From Chelonoidis abingdonii (lineage: Eukaryota > Chordata > Testudines > Testudinidae), in the NCBI RefSeq assembly GCF_003597395.2, contig NC_133790.1, forward strand, positions 25,185,955-25,249,954: a DNA stretch of 64,000 bases, in the 5' to 3' direction. The position numbers and the translations under genes are program-made. Below, in pieces: positions 1 through 10,959 of the stretch. The notes beneath the pieces were generated by a model, which did not search any database, was not told where the DNA came from, and saw only the letters and a program-made list of their open reading frames with translations. Each line of letters starts with the position of its first letter. Position 1 is the first letter of the stretch.

Positions 1-169
1 GGCGGCGGGGACCGCTTCAGTGCATTGGCGGTGGAAGGACATACGGAGTGGACGGGGTAAGGCCCCCCCCCCCCCCGCTGCTGAAATGCCACTGAAGCCC
101 CAGACCACCGCTGAGTGAGTACAAGCACCGCAGCTCCCCCGGACCTCCTGAATCCTCTGGCCGGCCCTG
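1..169 (+). repeat. GC-rich interspersed repeat, right end only
   Basis: Positions 107-169 (ccgctgagtgagtacaagca ... cctgaatcctctgg ... gccctg) match the right end of the GC-rich repeat at 24159-24504. The left part is cut by the window start. A C-run at 67-77 interrupts it. It probably belongs to the hAT-like group with CAGGG/CCCTG ends. Confidence 0.6.
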
Positions 170-3100
170 ACTAGTGGCCACGGATGTGAAAGGGTCAGGA
201 CTACACTATATGGAGGGGCAGGAGAACTCAGTCAAAGGCAGGCAACCCAGCAGAGAAGAGGTAGGTAGTTCCTCTTTCTGGGTGGGCCCTGGAAAAGTGT
301 CCAGTGGGTTGCTGTTCCAGGGGAGCAGCCTGGGGACCCGACCAGAGGCTGAATTAAAACCAGGCTTCTGGGAAATGGCCCCAAGGAAAGGGTGTGTAAA
401 TCCTGATGCAATGATCACTGTGTCCAGAGGAGGAGCTGCAGAAAGCACCGGTCGGGTAGAGGGACTTTTGTTGGAATGTGTGGCTGTCTAGTTGGCCTTC
501 TGTTGTCCCAGAAGGGGTCTATGACTTGGCCTGTCCTTGACTTACATTCCAGCTAACGCTGGGCCAAAGTGACTGCCCCTGGGAGTTGGACGTGTATTAG
601 AGCCTGAGCAATGCCATGCTCTGATGCCAGGGGCTGCCAGACAGTGACGGCAGCTACCCACACTCCCTCTACACCCCCACCCAGACAGTCTGTTTAGGTC
701 TGTCATGTTCAAAAGCATGGTTTTATACTCCTGGGCTAGTTTAGCAGTTGTAACCCTATACAAACCTTTAAATGCATCTTAACGATCGGGGAAGCTTGGA
801 TTTCCTTCTAGCTCAGGACACAGGTTGGGAGAATCTTTTTAAGTGGTTTAACAGTGATGGAGTGATGGCATTTGAACAAGGGTCCCCTTGTTAGCAGGCT
901 GAACGCAGTTGTTTGTTCTGTGCACTATCCCCAAAATCTACAAGATTAATGTTAAAGGGACACAGTCAACTGGAAACTTAGTCAGTTTCAAAAAGTAGCT
1001 TTACAGCAGTTTCAGGCCCTTCCCTTTTATGTATGTTCTCCTTGTGACTTTCCCCATTCCCCCCTTTTTCAAATGTGTTTCTCTTGCATTTGAGAGTCCC
1101 ACACAAACACCTGGAGAATCTGCTCATAGAGGGAAATCCTGAAACTGACAAGATACAAAGTGCTATCCTCAAATGCACACCTGGAAAAATACTTATTTTT
1201 CCTTCTAATCACGACAGTGATCTTAGTTACATAATAACTAAATCTTTTCCCACAGAAGGGAAAAGTCTGTCTCTGCAGGGTAGGAGTTGTGCAATGTTCT
1301 ACGGTGGGGGGGGGGAAAGCGATCGCTGTATTTTTGTACTTAGCAGTGGGAGAAGATGGATGAATGGATGTGGTATAGCACAATCCCCTGGAGCATGAGT
1401 TATGTACCTCCCTAAACTGGTTGAGATCTTGATATAGGCAGAGCAGCCTAGAGAATGTGTACTCACCGCAAAAAAGCAATCACCCCCAGCCCTGTTAAAA
1501 GGCAGCTGCTTTGTGTGTATGGGGCAGAGGTGAGCAATAAATATTTGTGCATGGCTATTTAAAGTTTATTCTTATTTTCATTGGATGTATTTAGAGCTGG
1601 GGAATATTGCCAGATTCACAATTCTAGAGACTGAAGCCCTCTCTCTCTCTCATCCACAAAGCGGGTGGAGTATAGGCCAAGCTTGATTTCCCCATGTGCT
1701 GGACTCAGCCCAGCCCATCAGCTATGACCTGGGGAAATCACCAAAAGACTGAATGACCTAGTCCACCAAGACTATTAGCAATGGTCTCAACTGTTGATGA
1801 GACCACAGGTGCCAGGCTTCTGGGAAATGGATTTATAATACCAGCACCTTTTACACAATGACTTTTATTAACTACTGCCCTGGACCTGAGCAGCAGAGGC
1901 AGTCTCCCTTTCCCATTAACCACGCAGTGCCCCTTCTACGTTTTGTGTGAATTCTGGTTACCCTGGCTCTGGCAGGGATCTGGGTCTGTTTTGGGGAACC
2001 AGGATTGTCATCTAGGGAAATGCCTTTCATTTTTCCATCACTTACCCGACAAGCTAGTAATCTCTGTCTCTGTGCAGGACCTGATACAACAAGGCCTTGG
2101 CTTCTGTGCACCACTGTACTATAAATGTGTGTTGTTGATATACAGCCTCTTTATTTACTAAGGAAACGGCAGCAAGGACAGGGTGTCTGCTCAGCAGCAG
2201 CTCATTTTTACACATTAGCACTGCAAGCTGGGAGGTACAGCTGTTGATGGCACACAAGGCAGTGAGCAGCAAGCATGTAAAGAGACGAGATAAGGGAGCA
2301 ACCAAAAAGAAGAAACAAAGTTTACAAACCGTGTTGAAAAAGGATGTGGAATTGCTTATGCTTGATAGTCAAGTGAGACAGCATCGTAGTTTTATGCTGC
2401 TGTGGTGTCTAAACACCAGCAGACAAGCAACCACTAAATGCTCCTGCTTAGACAAGTTGTTGGGGGTTTTTTTCAAAGAAAACTGTCATACTTCAGCAAT
2501 GGAAGTTCCTTTGCAGAGAGGTTTCAATATGTGCCTGTATAATTTATCCTTTCTGGTATTTGCTTTAAGGTTTTTTTGCTGCTATAAGCAACATGGGGGT
2601 TCAAAAAGATGTGGCTAATTTTTGTTATAAAATTAATAGTGGGGTGTTATGCAGGCAAAAGATTCAGAAATCAGATTGCATCTTTGGGGCATAAACTGAT
2701 CAAGGGAGGAATCACAAGTGGCTAATTAGTATATATTACAGAACTGTGAAAGGAAGAATGGGTTGTTGGCTGTTGTGGAGAAGGAGGGAAACATCTGTAT
2801 TTGAATGAAAATAGTGACAGTTCCTCACTCACTTTTGGATTGCTACCTGCTTGCTATAAAGGGGTTGACTCTCTTTCCAGATACAGAAGAATAAGCAATA
2901 AGTGACCACGTGAGCCAGGAAGACATGTCAGGGTTGGTATGAATGGACTGTCAACACGTGAATGGTGCTACCTTGGCAGTAAAATAGTGGACCTGTCATT
3001 GGCTATCCAACTTTTAACAAGTGCTAACCATGGGGACTTTTGAGATGTGGATGGGCAAGTTACTTGTGTGACCCGGGAGGGGAGCAGATGTGAAATCCAA

Positions 3101-4091
3101 GATGGGGGGGCAGTACATGTGCAAAGAGTGTGCCTGGCATTTGAAAGAAAGAACAGAGGTGAGTGTAGCCTGCTCTTCTCTGCAGGGTTAGTCCATCCCC
3201 AATGACTGGGAAAGGCAGTGAGGTTTTCTGCATCAAGAGTTCACTCTTCCTTCCAGGCCAGGGCAAAGCAGGGCCTGCACAACTGAACAAGCAGAAGCTG
3301 CTGTGTTAAGTGAGACATGCATGTAGATTAATGTCCCTATCCCCATAGTCCAGCTGGCTAATCGACAACGTCCTGTTTGGAAAAGGCTGCCCTGTCACGG
3401 CAAACACCTGCCACTTGCAGAGCTCCCACACCAGAGAAGTTGCCAACAGTGAGCGGTTCAAGTTCTTCTGCACCTACTGAAGGAGCCAGAGTGAGAAACA
3501 GATGCTGAAGCCAGGGACCCAGTCTTGGAGTAGCAAAGTAACAGGGCTTGCCCTGGCAAAATGCGGCAGCCCAGGGCTGAGCACTAGGAAGGGACTGCAT
3601 AACAGTTAGAGGCCTACCACAGCCTGTGGCACCGCCGCCAGCCTTCCTTCGGGTATGAGACACTCCAAGAGGCAGCAGGATACTGGACATAGAGGGTGTC
3701 TCAGTCCTGGTCAAGCTCCACCTTGTTGGACATGCCCCACGCTGCTGTGTTTAGACCCACCTGCTGGGCCTTGTGCTTGTAAGCTCCACTTTGCCTGGGC
3801 AGGCTTCAGTCGCAGTCTCTGGCCTCACTGGCCTGCTTCCCAGGCACAGACTGTCTGGTACCTCCCTCTTGAAAGTGGGGGCCCCACAGCCTAGCAGCCT
3901 CTGTACCCCCTGACTACTGCTGATACCCCTGTAGCTTACAGGCACACTTTCCCAGAGCTCCATTCTTAAGAGCACTCTGGCTTACAGTTTATCCTCATAG
4001 CTGAAGCAAATAGCCACAGCCTTTATGGAGGGACTGTTGTCACAATCACGCTGCATTTTAGCCAGCAGAAGATGCACCGATCCATGCAAAG
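170..4091. other. Intergenic, no gene recognised
   Basis: Only short, low-quality open frames with no family resemblance and no supported splice structure. Base composition is mixed, without CpG clustering. I could not assign repeats here with confidence. Confidence 0.5.
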
Positions 4092-4391
4092 TAAGGCTGA
4101 GGCTACACTGGCAGTTTTGCAGCGCTGGTAGTTACAGCTGTGCTCGTACAGCTGTGTACGGCCAGCGCTGCAGTGTGTCCACACTTGCACTGGTTGCAGC
4201 GCTGTTGTGAGTGGTGCATTGTGGGCAGCTATCCCACAGAGCACCTCATCCCATTTTGTCGCTGTGGGTTGTGGGAAGGGGACGGAAGGGTGCGGGTCAT
4301 TCCACTTCCTGTTTCAACCACCCGTGGTGCATCGCTTCCCTTTTCAGCCGTTTGGTGCCATTGTGAGTCTGTCGCGTGATTTCAGAGAGAA

Positions 4392-5500
4392 ATGGAGCCC
4401 GAGCTGCTGAGGACATTGCTGATGAATGTTGCCAGCACATCACGTCTGGCAGTGGAGCTATTCCTTATGCTCCAAAGTGACAGTGAGAGAGCTCAGATGA
4501 TGAAATAGATGCGGCTGACACACCTGACAGTAAATTGCTTGTGGCAGTAACGGACGTGCTCTGCAGCGTGGAACGCCGCCTTTGGGCTCGGGAAACAAGC
4601 ACTGAGTGGTGGGGATCACATTGTCCTGCAAGTCTGGGATGACGAGCAGTGGCTGCACAACTTTAGGATGAGAAAAGCCACTTTCATGGGACTGTGTGCT
4701 GAGCTCGCCCCAACCCCCTGCAGCGCAAGGACACGAGACTGAGAGCTGCCCTGTCAGTGGAGAAGCGGGTGGCTATTGCAGTCTGGAAGCTGGCTACTCC
4801 AGACAGGCTACCGAGCGGCGCAAACCAGTTTGGAGTGGGAAAGTCGACCGTTGGAATACTGCTGATGCAATTTTGCAGGGCCATTAATCGCATCCTGTTC
4901 AGAAGAACCGTGAGTCTGGGGAATGTGCAGGACATTGTGGATGGCTTTGCACAAATGGGTTTCCCTAACTGTGGAGGGGCAATAGATGGAATGCATATTC
5001 CTATTCTGGCACCACCTCACCTGGCATCCGAGTACATTAATCGGAAGGGTATTTCTCAATGGTTCTCCAGGCGCTTGTGGATCACCGTGGGCGTTTCACT
5101 GACATTTACACAGGATGGCCAGAAAAGGTGCATGATGCACGCATCTTTCGAACAGTGGCCTGTTCAGGAAGCTGCAGGCAGGGACTTTTTTCCCAGACCG
5201 GAAGATCACAGTGGTGGACGTCGAAATGCCCATTGTGATCCTTGGAGACCCCGCTTACCCGTTAATGCCTTGGCTCATGAAACCGTACACAGGGAAGCTT
5301 GACATGAGCAAGGACCGGTTCAACTACAGGCTGAGCCGGTGCAGAATGACCGTGGAGCGTGCTTTTGGCCATTTAAAGGGGAGATGGAGAAGTCTGTACG
5401 GAAGCTAGACGTGGGGAAAGCAGCATCCCAGCGATTATAACCGTGTGCTGTATCCTCCATAATATTTGTGAAGGGAAGGGTGAAACCTTCATGACGAATG
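4392..5500 (+). pseudogene. HARBI1-like Harbinger transposase, frameshifted
   Basis: Cut-and-paste transposase of the PIF/Harbinger superfamily, related to vertebrate HARBI1. The N-terminal ATG frame (4392, MEPELLRTLLMNV) stops at about 4509. The core is spread over three frames. The first catalytic Asp is in GAIDGMHIPI (about 4977-5006). The block VLQALVDHRGRFTDIYTGWP (about 5062-5121) is in a second frame. The second Asp is in VILGDPAYPLMPW (about 5235-5273) and the Glu in CRMTVERAFGHLKGRWR (about 5340-5390), both in a third frame. CCILHNIC (about 5446-5469) is in the second frame again. The DDE triad is thus recognisable, but at least three frameshifts plus early stops make it non-functional. 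It is a relic, not a host gene. Confidence 0.85.
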
Positions 5501-5832
5501 GACCTCCGAGGTTCAATGCCTGGAGGCTGAATTTGAACAGCCAGAGAGCAGGCGACTAGAGAGGCCCAGCACAGTGCTTCAAGGATAAGGGATGCCTTAA
5601 AGGAGCACTTTGAGGCTGAAAGCCAACAGTAATGTTGGGTGCCTTCCACTGCAGTTAAGAGCATTGCTCACAGCAGTTACCTGCAGTGGTTTCATTGATT
5701 TGCACTTCCTATTTTTTACTTGTAGTAGATGTTAGTTTCTGTAATAATAAACAGTGAATAAAAAGACAAGAAATCCTTTATTAAAAATACAGTACATAAA
5801 ACAGGAAGGGGGTACGGTGATTAGCATTACAC

Positions 5833-6144
5833 TCACAGGTTTGAATATGTTCTTCCTTGAGGGCTCTGCACTGCCTGCTGCTGCACTGGGGCACTGCTGC
5901 TGGGATTAATTAAAATGCTGCATGGTGATGGGTGTTGAGTGCATTGGGTAACGTCGTAGTTATCAGGGCTGTGAGGTGAACGTACTGGTGTTGGGGCAGT
6001 TGGTGGTGGTAAGCACCACGATGCTGGAGAAGGGTGTTTTGAGGAAACATTGGGGCACAATGTGCTGAGTTTTGGGATGGGCTGAGGCATCCACGGTAGT
6101 GGTCTGCCTGCATGTCTACCATTGTCTGAACACATCTTGAACAC
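5833..6144 (-). pseudogene. Possible remnant of the second Harbinger protein (Myb/SANT-like)
   Basis: An open region of about 100 codons opposite to the transposase, rich in His, Pro and Ser, with no Myb/SANT helices left. The call rests on position (the second gene of Harbinger elements is often convergent) and on the AATAAA on its strand at 5777-5782. It could equally be untranslated element sequence. Confidence 0.3.
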
Positions 6145-6152
6145 GGGCTCGT

Positions 6153-6173
6153 GGGGGGGGGGGGGGGGGGGGG
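6153..6173 (+). repeat. 21-nt G homopolymer
   Basis: An uninterrupted run of G followed by TCGGGCCGGGGGG. It could form a G-quadruplex, and its length is unreliable in sequencing. It marks the visible right limit of the Harbinger element. Confidence 0.9.
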
Positions 6174-6346
6174 TCGGGCCGGGGGGTTATTCAGGCAGTC
6201 CCTGTCTGGCTTTTTCAGTACCTGCTGGCCAGGGGGTTAAGGCAGACCAGGTGCTGTGGAAAAAAAAAATCACAGAGAAAATTCACCCAGGCCCCCAGGA
6301 GCAGAGCAGCCAGTGGCCACCAGATCACAGAAAAGCATTTTCCTAA

Positions 6347-6814
6347 GCCTATGGCTACACTGTTAGTTTTGCCGCGCTCTGGCCGGGGCTCCAGCCATGA
6401 GAGCGGTCGCGGAGCTTTGCACGGAGCTTGCCGCCGCTCTCCGGCAAGCTCCAGCCCCGCTCTCCCGGCCGGAGCTCCGGCCGGAGCTCGGCAAGCCCCG
6501 CTCTCCCTCCTCTCCAGGCTCTGAGCCCAGGGCAGTGGAGTGCTAAGCGGTTGACCAGAGAGGCTGAAAAGGAATGCTGGGATAAGTCCTAATACCCTGG
6601 AGGCCAATAAAAATGCTGGCGAGTGTCCACACCTGATGACCAGCGCTGCAACAGCAGCGCTGGACTCCCTACACCGGAAGCAGACACAGGTGTACAGCCA
6701 GTGCTGCAAACAGGGAGTTGCAGCGCTGGCTGAGCTTTTAAGTGTAGACACCTGCTAAGTTGCAGCGCTCTAACCCCCTCACCAGCACTGCAACTAGCAA
6801 GTGTAACCATGCCC
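6347..6814. mobile_element. Non-autonomous Harbinger element (MITE)
   Basis: TAA at 6344-6346 and TAA at 6815-6817 flank the element. Its ends are GCCTATGGCTACACT and, inverted, GGGCATGGTTACACT (11 of 15 match). The interior is GC-rich, with inverted CCGGCC/GGAGCT blocks at 6370-6500 and repeated GCAGCGCT motifs at 6640-6790. No coding capacity. It is a small relative of the Harbinger element just upstream, or its displaced right part. Confidence 0.6.
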
Positions 6815-6817
6815 TAA

Positions 6818-7928
6818 GAAACACCCGCAGGCAAGTCCCTGCCTCAATCGTTTCATCTTTTTGAAGCGTTCTTGGGGGTTTGGTCAGAGCCCTCCAAGGA
6901 GTTCAGGAAGCTTTCTCTCCCTATTCTCCTTTGGAGCACGGAGTCTCTTCTCCGACTCCTGTAGTCAGCATCCTTCAGCTCAGCAGGTCAGGCAGCCAGA
7001 AAGGTCCCTTATGCCTTATACAACCAGACTTCTCACCCTCAAGGGCTGTTCTACCATTGCAGAGTCACAGACTGTGTTCCCCTGCTGGGGATTTTCCACT
7101 CCTCTGAAGAGCTGGAGCCAGCTGGTTTCTCCTAGGTTGCTGCTCTGTGGCTTGTTCATTGTTCTGCCAGGTCCTGGGGGCCTATTCACTTGTTGCTGAT
7201 AGTACTTGATATCTGCCTCATTCAAAAGCAAAAGTTCAGGCCTGGCTCCCTGGCTCCTCACCAGGGGCTGCTGGAAAGAGTTTAACTCTTCGAGACTGAG
7301 TAGGTAGCAATCCAACTGTGAGTGGGGGAACTGAGTTGTACAATTTTAATAAAAGTACAGAAATTTCCCACATTTCCCATGTCAGGATCCTGGCCTGATC
7401 TGGTATAGCAAACCTCAGTGGCCTAAATAACCAGCCATCCCAGCTCCCACTCACTCACACCAAGAAGCAGCATAATCTCTTGTTACCCTTAGGTGACTGT
7501 TATTTTAGATTGCGTAGTGCAGTTGGCCATGGTCATCAGAAGAAGGGAAAATTCTCTCTTCTCCCACAACTGCATTCATGCATTCTTGTAAAGAAATAGG
7601 TTTCTGGACTCCCCCCCTCCTCCCCTTTCTGATTTATATTTGGTGTCCTCCAATTCCATAAATGAAAGTGCCTTTCAAACCTAGAATCTGATTCCAAATA
7701 TTCTTGTTTTCAGGTTTTGTCAGTGTCAAGCTGTCCTGTAGTGGCTCAAGAGGGTGAGTACCAAATTGTCGGTAGACTGATAAGAATCGGGGCACAAACC
7801 CCAATTGGCTGTGAGTTCTATATGTAGATTTTGCCAATCAATTACTAAGCGTTAACGCCTCGACCACTATAACAGCTATGGAGTCGTAGACAGGCCCCTT
7901 GGGTACTCTGAATTCTGTCTTGCCACCC
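6818..7928. other. Intergenic, no gene recognised
   Basis: No conserved frame and no assignable repeat. A short C-rich stretch lies at 7610-7625. Confidence 0.45.
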
Positions 7929-8926
7929 TGTCATAAATAGATAGGTAAGGTAAGGGTTAAGTTTCTTTTACCTGGAAAGGGTAACCAAACACCTGACCAG
8001 AGGACCAATCAGAGAACTGGATTGTTTAAAGTCAGGGGCGGGAATTTGTATACTCGGGGTCTTTTTTGTTTTCTCGGCTGTGAGTAAACAAGGTTTCCTC
8101 CTAACTCCTTCTTATTTCAAATATTATACCAAAAGTCTGTGAGTACAAAGGAACCCCAAAGCAATTCGGCTATGAGGAGCTTTGGGTTGTACGAATAGAT
8201 GTGGATGGCTGTGTCTTTTGTTGTTTTCTCGGCTGTGAGTTAACAAGCTTCCTCCTAACTGCATCTTATCTCCAAGTGTCTCCTACACATCTGTGAGTAC
8301 AAAGGAACCCCAAGCAATTCGGCTATGAGGAGCTTTGGGTTGTATTTACATGTATGTGGATTGGTTGGACTGGTTTAATCGGGCTATCTTTTAAATCAGA
8401 CTGTTTCTTCATATTTTCTTATAAGCAAGAGCCTGTATTGAGTTTCTTAATGCAAGATTATTGTTTTATATTTCCTTTTTTTTTATATAAACTTTTCTTT
8501 TAAAACGTGTGGAAGTTTCTTTTCCTAGGGAGGCAAAGGGAAGGGAAAAGCCAGGCTGTGGGCTATTTTCCTATTGCTTTCAGGGAAAGAGCAGGCTACG
8601 GGGAAAGAGAAAAAGAATCACCTCTGTATCAGGTACCTGTCTCCCTCACGGGAAGGCAGGCACGGGGAAAGGCAAAGCCAAGCTGTTGGCATTTTGCATC
8701 TCAATTGTCCTGAGGGTAGAGAACGCTTATCTCTTGGGAAGCAGAGAAACCGGTTTCTTGATACTCACAGGCTAGACCAAGAGGCAAGCCTGGGAAGGAG
8801 GGGGGAAGGGATTTTCTCCCCTGCTTTTAGCATCCAAGGGATTTGGAATCTGGGTGTCCCCCCAAGGAAGGGTTGGGGACACCAGAGAGAGGAAAGGGGG
8901 GATCAGGCCCCATCAATTCCTGATCT
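7929..8926 (+). mobile_element. Retrovirus-like LTR with internal tandem duplication
   Basis: It starts TGTCATAAATAG and shares the block GGTAACCAAACACCTGACCA and what follows (GAGGACCAATCAG) with the inverted copy at 12741-13472. After about 1.0 kb it meets TGGTGGCAGCG (8927-8937), a motif also present at the same place in the other copy and likely the start of the leader/primer-binding region. The 3' end does not show a clear CA. Inside, 8069-8190 and 8223-8344 are direct repeats. No retroviral gene follows. Confidence 0.6.
8069..8344 (+). repeat. Direct duplication inside the LTR (two units, period 154 bp)
   Basis: Unit 1 (8069-8190) and unit 2 (8223-8344) both run from GTTTTCTCGGCTGTGAGT to GAGGAGCTTTGGGTTGT with small differences. 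This resembles the duplicated enhancer blocks seen in LTR U3/R regions, but a promoter role is only inferred. Confidence 0.8.
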
Positions 8927-9110
8927 GGTGGCAGCGAGAATATTCAAGCTGGTAGTGAGCTTGGGGGAGTTTCAGGTAAGCCCCCAGACTTTTGGACGCA
9001 AAAGTCCAGGTTTGGGACAGGACCAGATTGTGGACGCTAAAGTTCAGGTCTGGGACTGGGAGGCTAGATTACCACACACCCAGGTAAGCCTGCCTTTGTT
9101 ATAGATAATC
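8927..9110 (+). mobile_element. Leader fragment downstream of the LTR
   Basis: It begins with the TGGTGGCAGCGAG motif and contains two related blocks (about 8993-9012 and 9032-9055: GGACGC(A/T)AAAGT(C/T)CAGG). No gag-like frame follows, so only the first part of the internal region remains. Confidence 0.4.
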
Positions 9111-9762
9111 CCTTGCACCAGGAATCACAGGAATATTCAGGTTACTCCCCATCCCAGTGGACCAGTCACTTACCCCGGGTCAATTACACCTTAGATCTCA
9201 CATTAAGAACAACAGTTGTAGCCAATCCTATAATAAACTAGCTACAGATTTATTAACAGGAAAAGGAAATAGAGTTGACAAGGTTATAGCACAGAAACAC
9301 TCATACACAAATGAGTTCCGATCTTAAGTTTCCAAAGTAATAGATATTTCTATGATAAGCAGGCTCTATATGTCCTCTAAGGCTCACACAGGCTAAGCAC
9401 TGAGGATCTTTTGGTTATGTCTAGTAACCCTTGCCCCGTGGAGTCTAAGCAGCATAAAGAGAGAGTTCCTTCTTGTTAGGGGTTTTTATTCCCTTCCCCT
9501 TTCTGTGTTGAGCTGCGAACTCCACTGATAGGAGGAATTCACTTGCAATCCTCATCTGCATGGGGGAGGGGCAGAAGAGTAAACCCCAAAATCTTTTGTC
9601 CTCTGCAGTGTCCCTGTCTAAGCCATCTAGTGTCGATGGGCCTTCCTTAGCAGTCAGGATGTAATGCCATCTGTTGGAGATCACAGGCTTTATGCTACTT
9701 AATGTCTCTCTCCTGTCTGGTGATTTACATAGTCAGAGAGGCTTGCAATGCAAACACTCAAG
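9111..9762. other. Probable old repeat, class not determined
   Basis: It reads like a dispersed element (CAATCCTATAATAAACTAGC followed by a TTTATTAACAGGAAAAGG region), but no protein domain or clear termini are visible. Confidence 0.3.
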
Positions 9763-10959
9763 ACTCCTGGGGGAATTGTGCACCTCTGCGCATGCACAGA
9801 ATTTATGTCCCCTGCAGATTTCTTTGCTTCCCTGCAGAAAAATGACTTTCTGACAGGGAAGCGAAGGGAAGCCACGAGCAGTCATGTGACTCTTCCCAGT
9901 AGTATGTTTTGAGCACCCAGGGCAGCTGGCAGAGAGGTAAATCACTCTGGGGCAGGGGGCGGGATAGGGGAAGACCTGGCTGGTGGCTTTGACCCTGCAC
10001 CAGGCTCAGCTACTAGTCCTGGCTGGGCTGGGGAGGATGGGCCTTCCTCTTCCCCTGCATGACATCCGGGGTCATGTCATACCCACCCCCAGATTTCTCC
10101 CCTAGCTGAAGGAAACTCTGCAAACCCCACCCCACCACTGTGCTTCCTGCTCCCATCACTCCTCAGCTGCAGGGGGAGGGATCACTGTACAGGGAGCTGC
10201 TTCCCCCATCCTCCCAACCCCCGTGCATTCAAACCCCCCTCATACCCAGACCATCCCACTGAGTCTCAACCCCCTCCATCCAGAACCCCCCCGACAAGGC
10301 CAACTCCTCCTGCACCTGGACCACCCTGACGAGCCACCCTGGGCCCCAACCAGCTGCATCTGGATCTCTACTGCCTGTACCCCACTTCCCCAGCACCTGG
10401 ACCCCCTCCCACTGAACCCCCCACTCCCAGACTCCCCCCCCAAGCTCTATCCCCCACACACCAAACTCCCCGCTGAGCCCCAACCACCACCTGGACCTCC
10501 CCTGCAAAGTCCCATTACCACTGCATCCAGAACCCCCCAACAAGCCCCTGTGCATCCAGACCCCCCTACACACAGCCAGATTCCCCACACAAAACCCTCT
10601 CAGCCCACACTGAGATCCCCCACACTAAAACCCCCCCACACATGGATCCTTCCTTGCTGAGCCAGCCTGCTCACACCTGGTGCATCTGGCACGGAGGGGC
10701 AGGGCTTGCGGGGGGGCAGGGTTTCTGGGGCAGGCTGGGTCCTTGAGCTGTGCAGGGTTGGGTGCAGCCTCACTGCTGAGTTCATGTGCTGGGGCTGCGG
10801 GGAGCTGCAGAGTGATCTCCCACCTCTGTGCAGCCAGTGGCCTGTGCTCCCCAAGACCATGGTGGTGCCTCCACATTCATTTGACAAATAAAATTTGCAG
10901 AATTTTAAAATATTGTGTTCCGACTTTTTAATTTTTTGGTGCAGCATTCCCTCTGGAGT
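9763..10959. mobile_element. 1.2-kb element with terminal inverted repeats and C-rich core
   Basis: The left end ACTCCTGGGGGAATTGTGCA and the inverted right end ACTCCAGAGGGAATGCTGCA match at about 16 of 20. The right subterminal part is A/T-rich (TTTGACAAATAAAATTTGCAG at 10880-10900). The core at 10200-10640 is strongly C-rich on the + strand. No transposase was seen, so it is likely non-autonomous. Target duplication is not clear. Confidence 0.55.
10200..10645 (+). repeat. C-rich, degenerate minisatellite-like tract
   Basis: Repeated CCC-rich units with motifs such as CATCCAGAACCCCCC, CCTGGACC and CACACA. The + strand has almost no G-runs, a strong strand asymmetry. It gives a proline-rich open frame that I do not regard as a gene. 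Confidence 0.65.

Larger units (their letters stand above)
4095..6150 (+). mobile_element. PIF/Harbinger DNA transposon, decayed
   Basis: TAA at 4092-4094 (Harbinger target type) precedes a terminus GGCTGAGGCTACACTGGCAG that resembles the termini of the MITE at 6347-6814. Inside are a HARBI1-type transposase pseudogene (+ strand) and a second, opposite open region at 5833-6144. Their AATAAA signals face each other near 5748-5760 and 5777-5782, the usual two-gene Harbinger plan. No right terminus is seen before the G-run at 6153. It may be lost, or the right end at 6814 may belong to this element. Confidence 0.75.

Noticed and set aside
6215..6751. 178-codon open frame on the - strand
   Set aside because: It lies across the GC-rich Harbinger MITE and has no conserved domain.
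8574..9104. 176-codon open frame
   Set aside because: It crosses the LTR end and leader motif, so it is repeat sequence, not a gene. No gag-like motif.
10223..10660. Proline-rich open frame of 145 codons
   Set aside because: It is a by-product of the C-rich tract in a TIR element. All frames there are low in stops.
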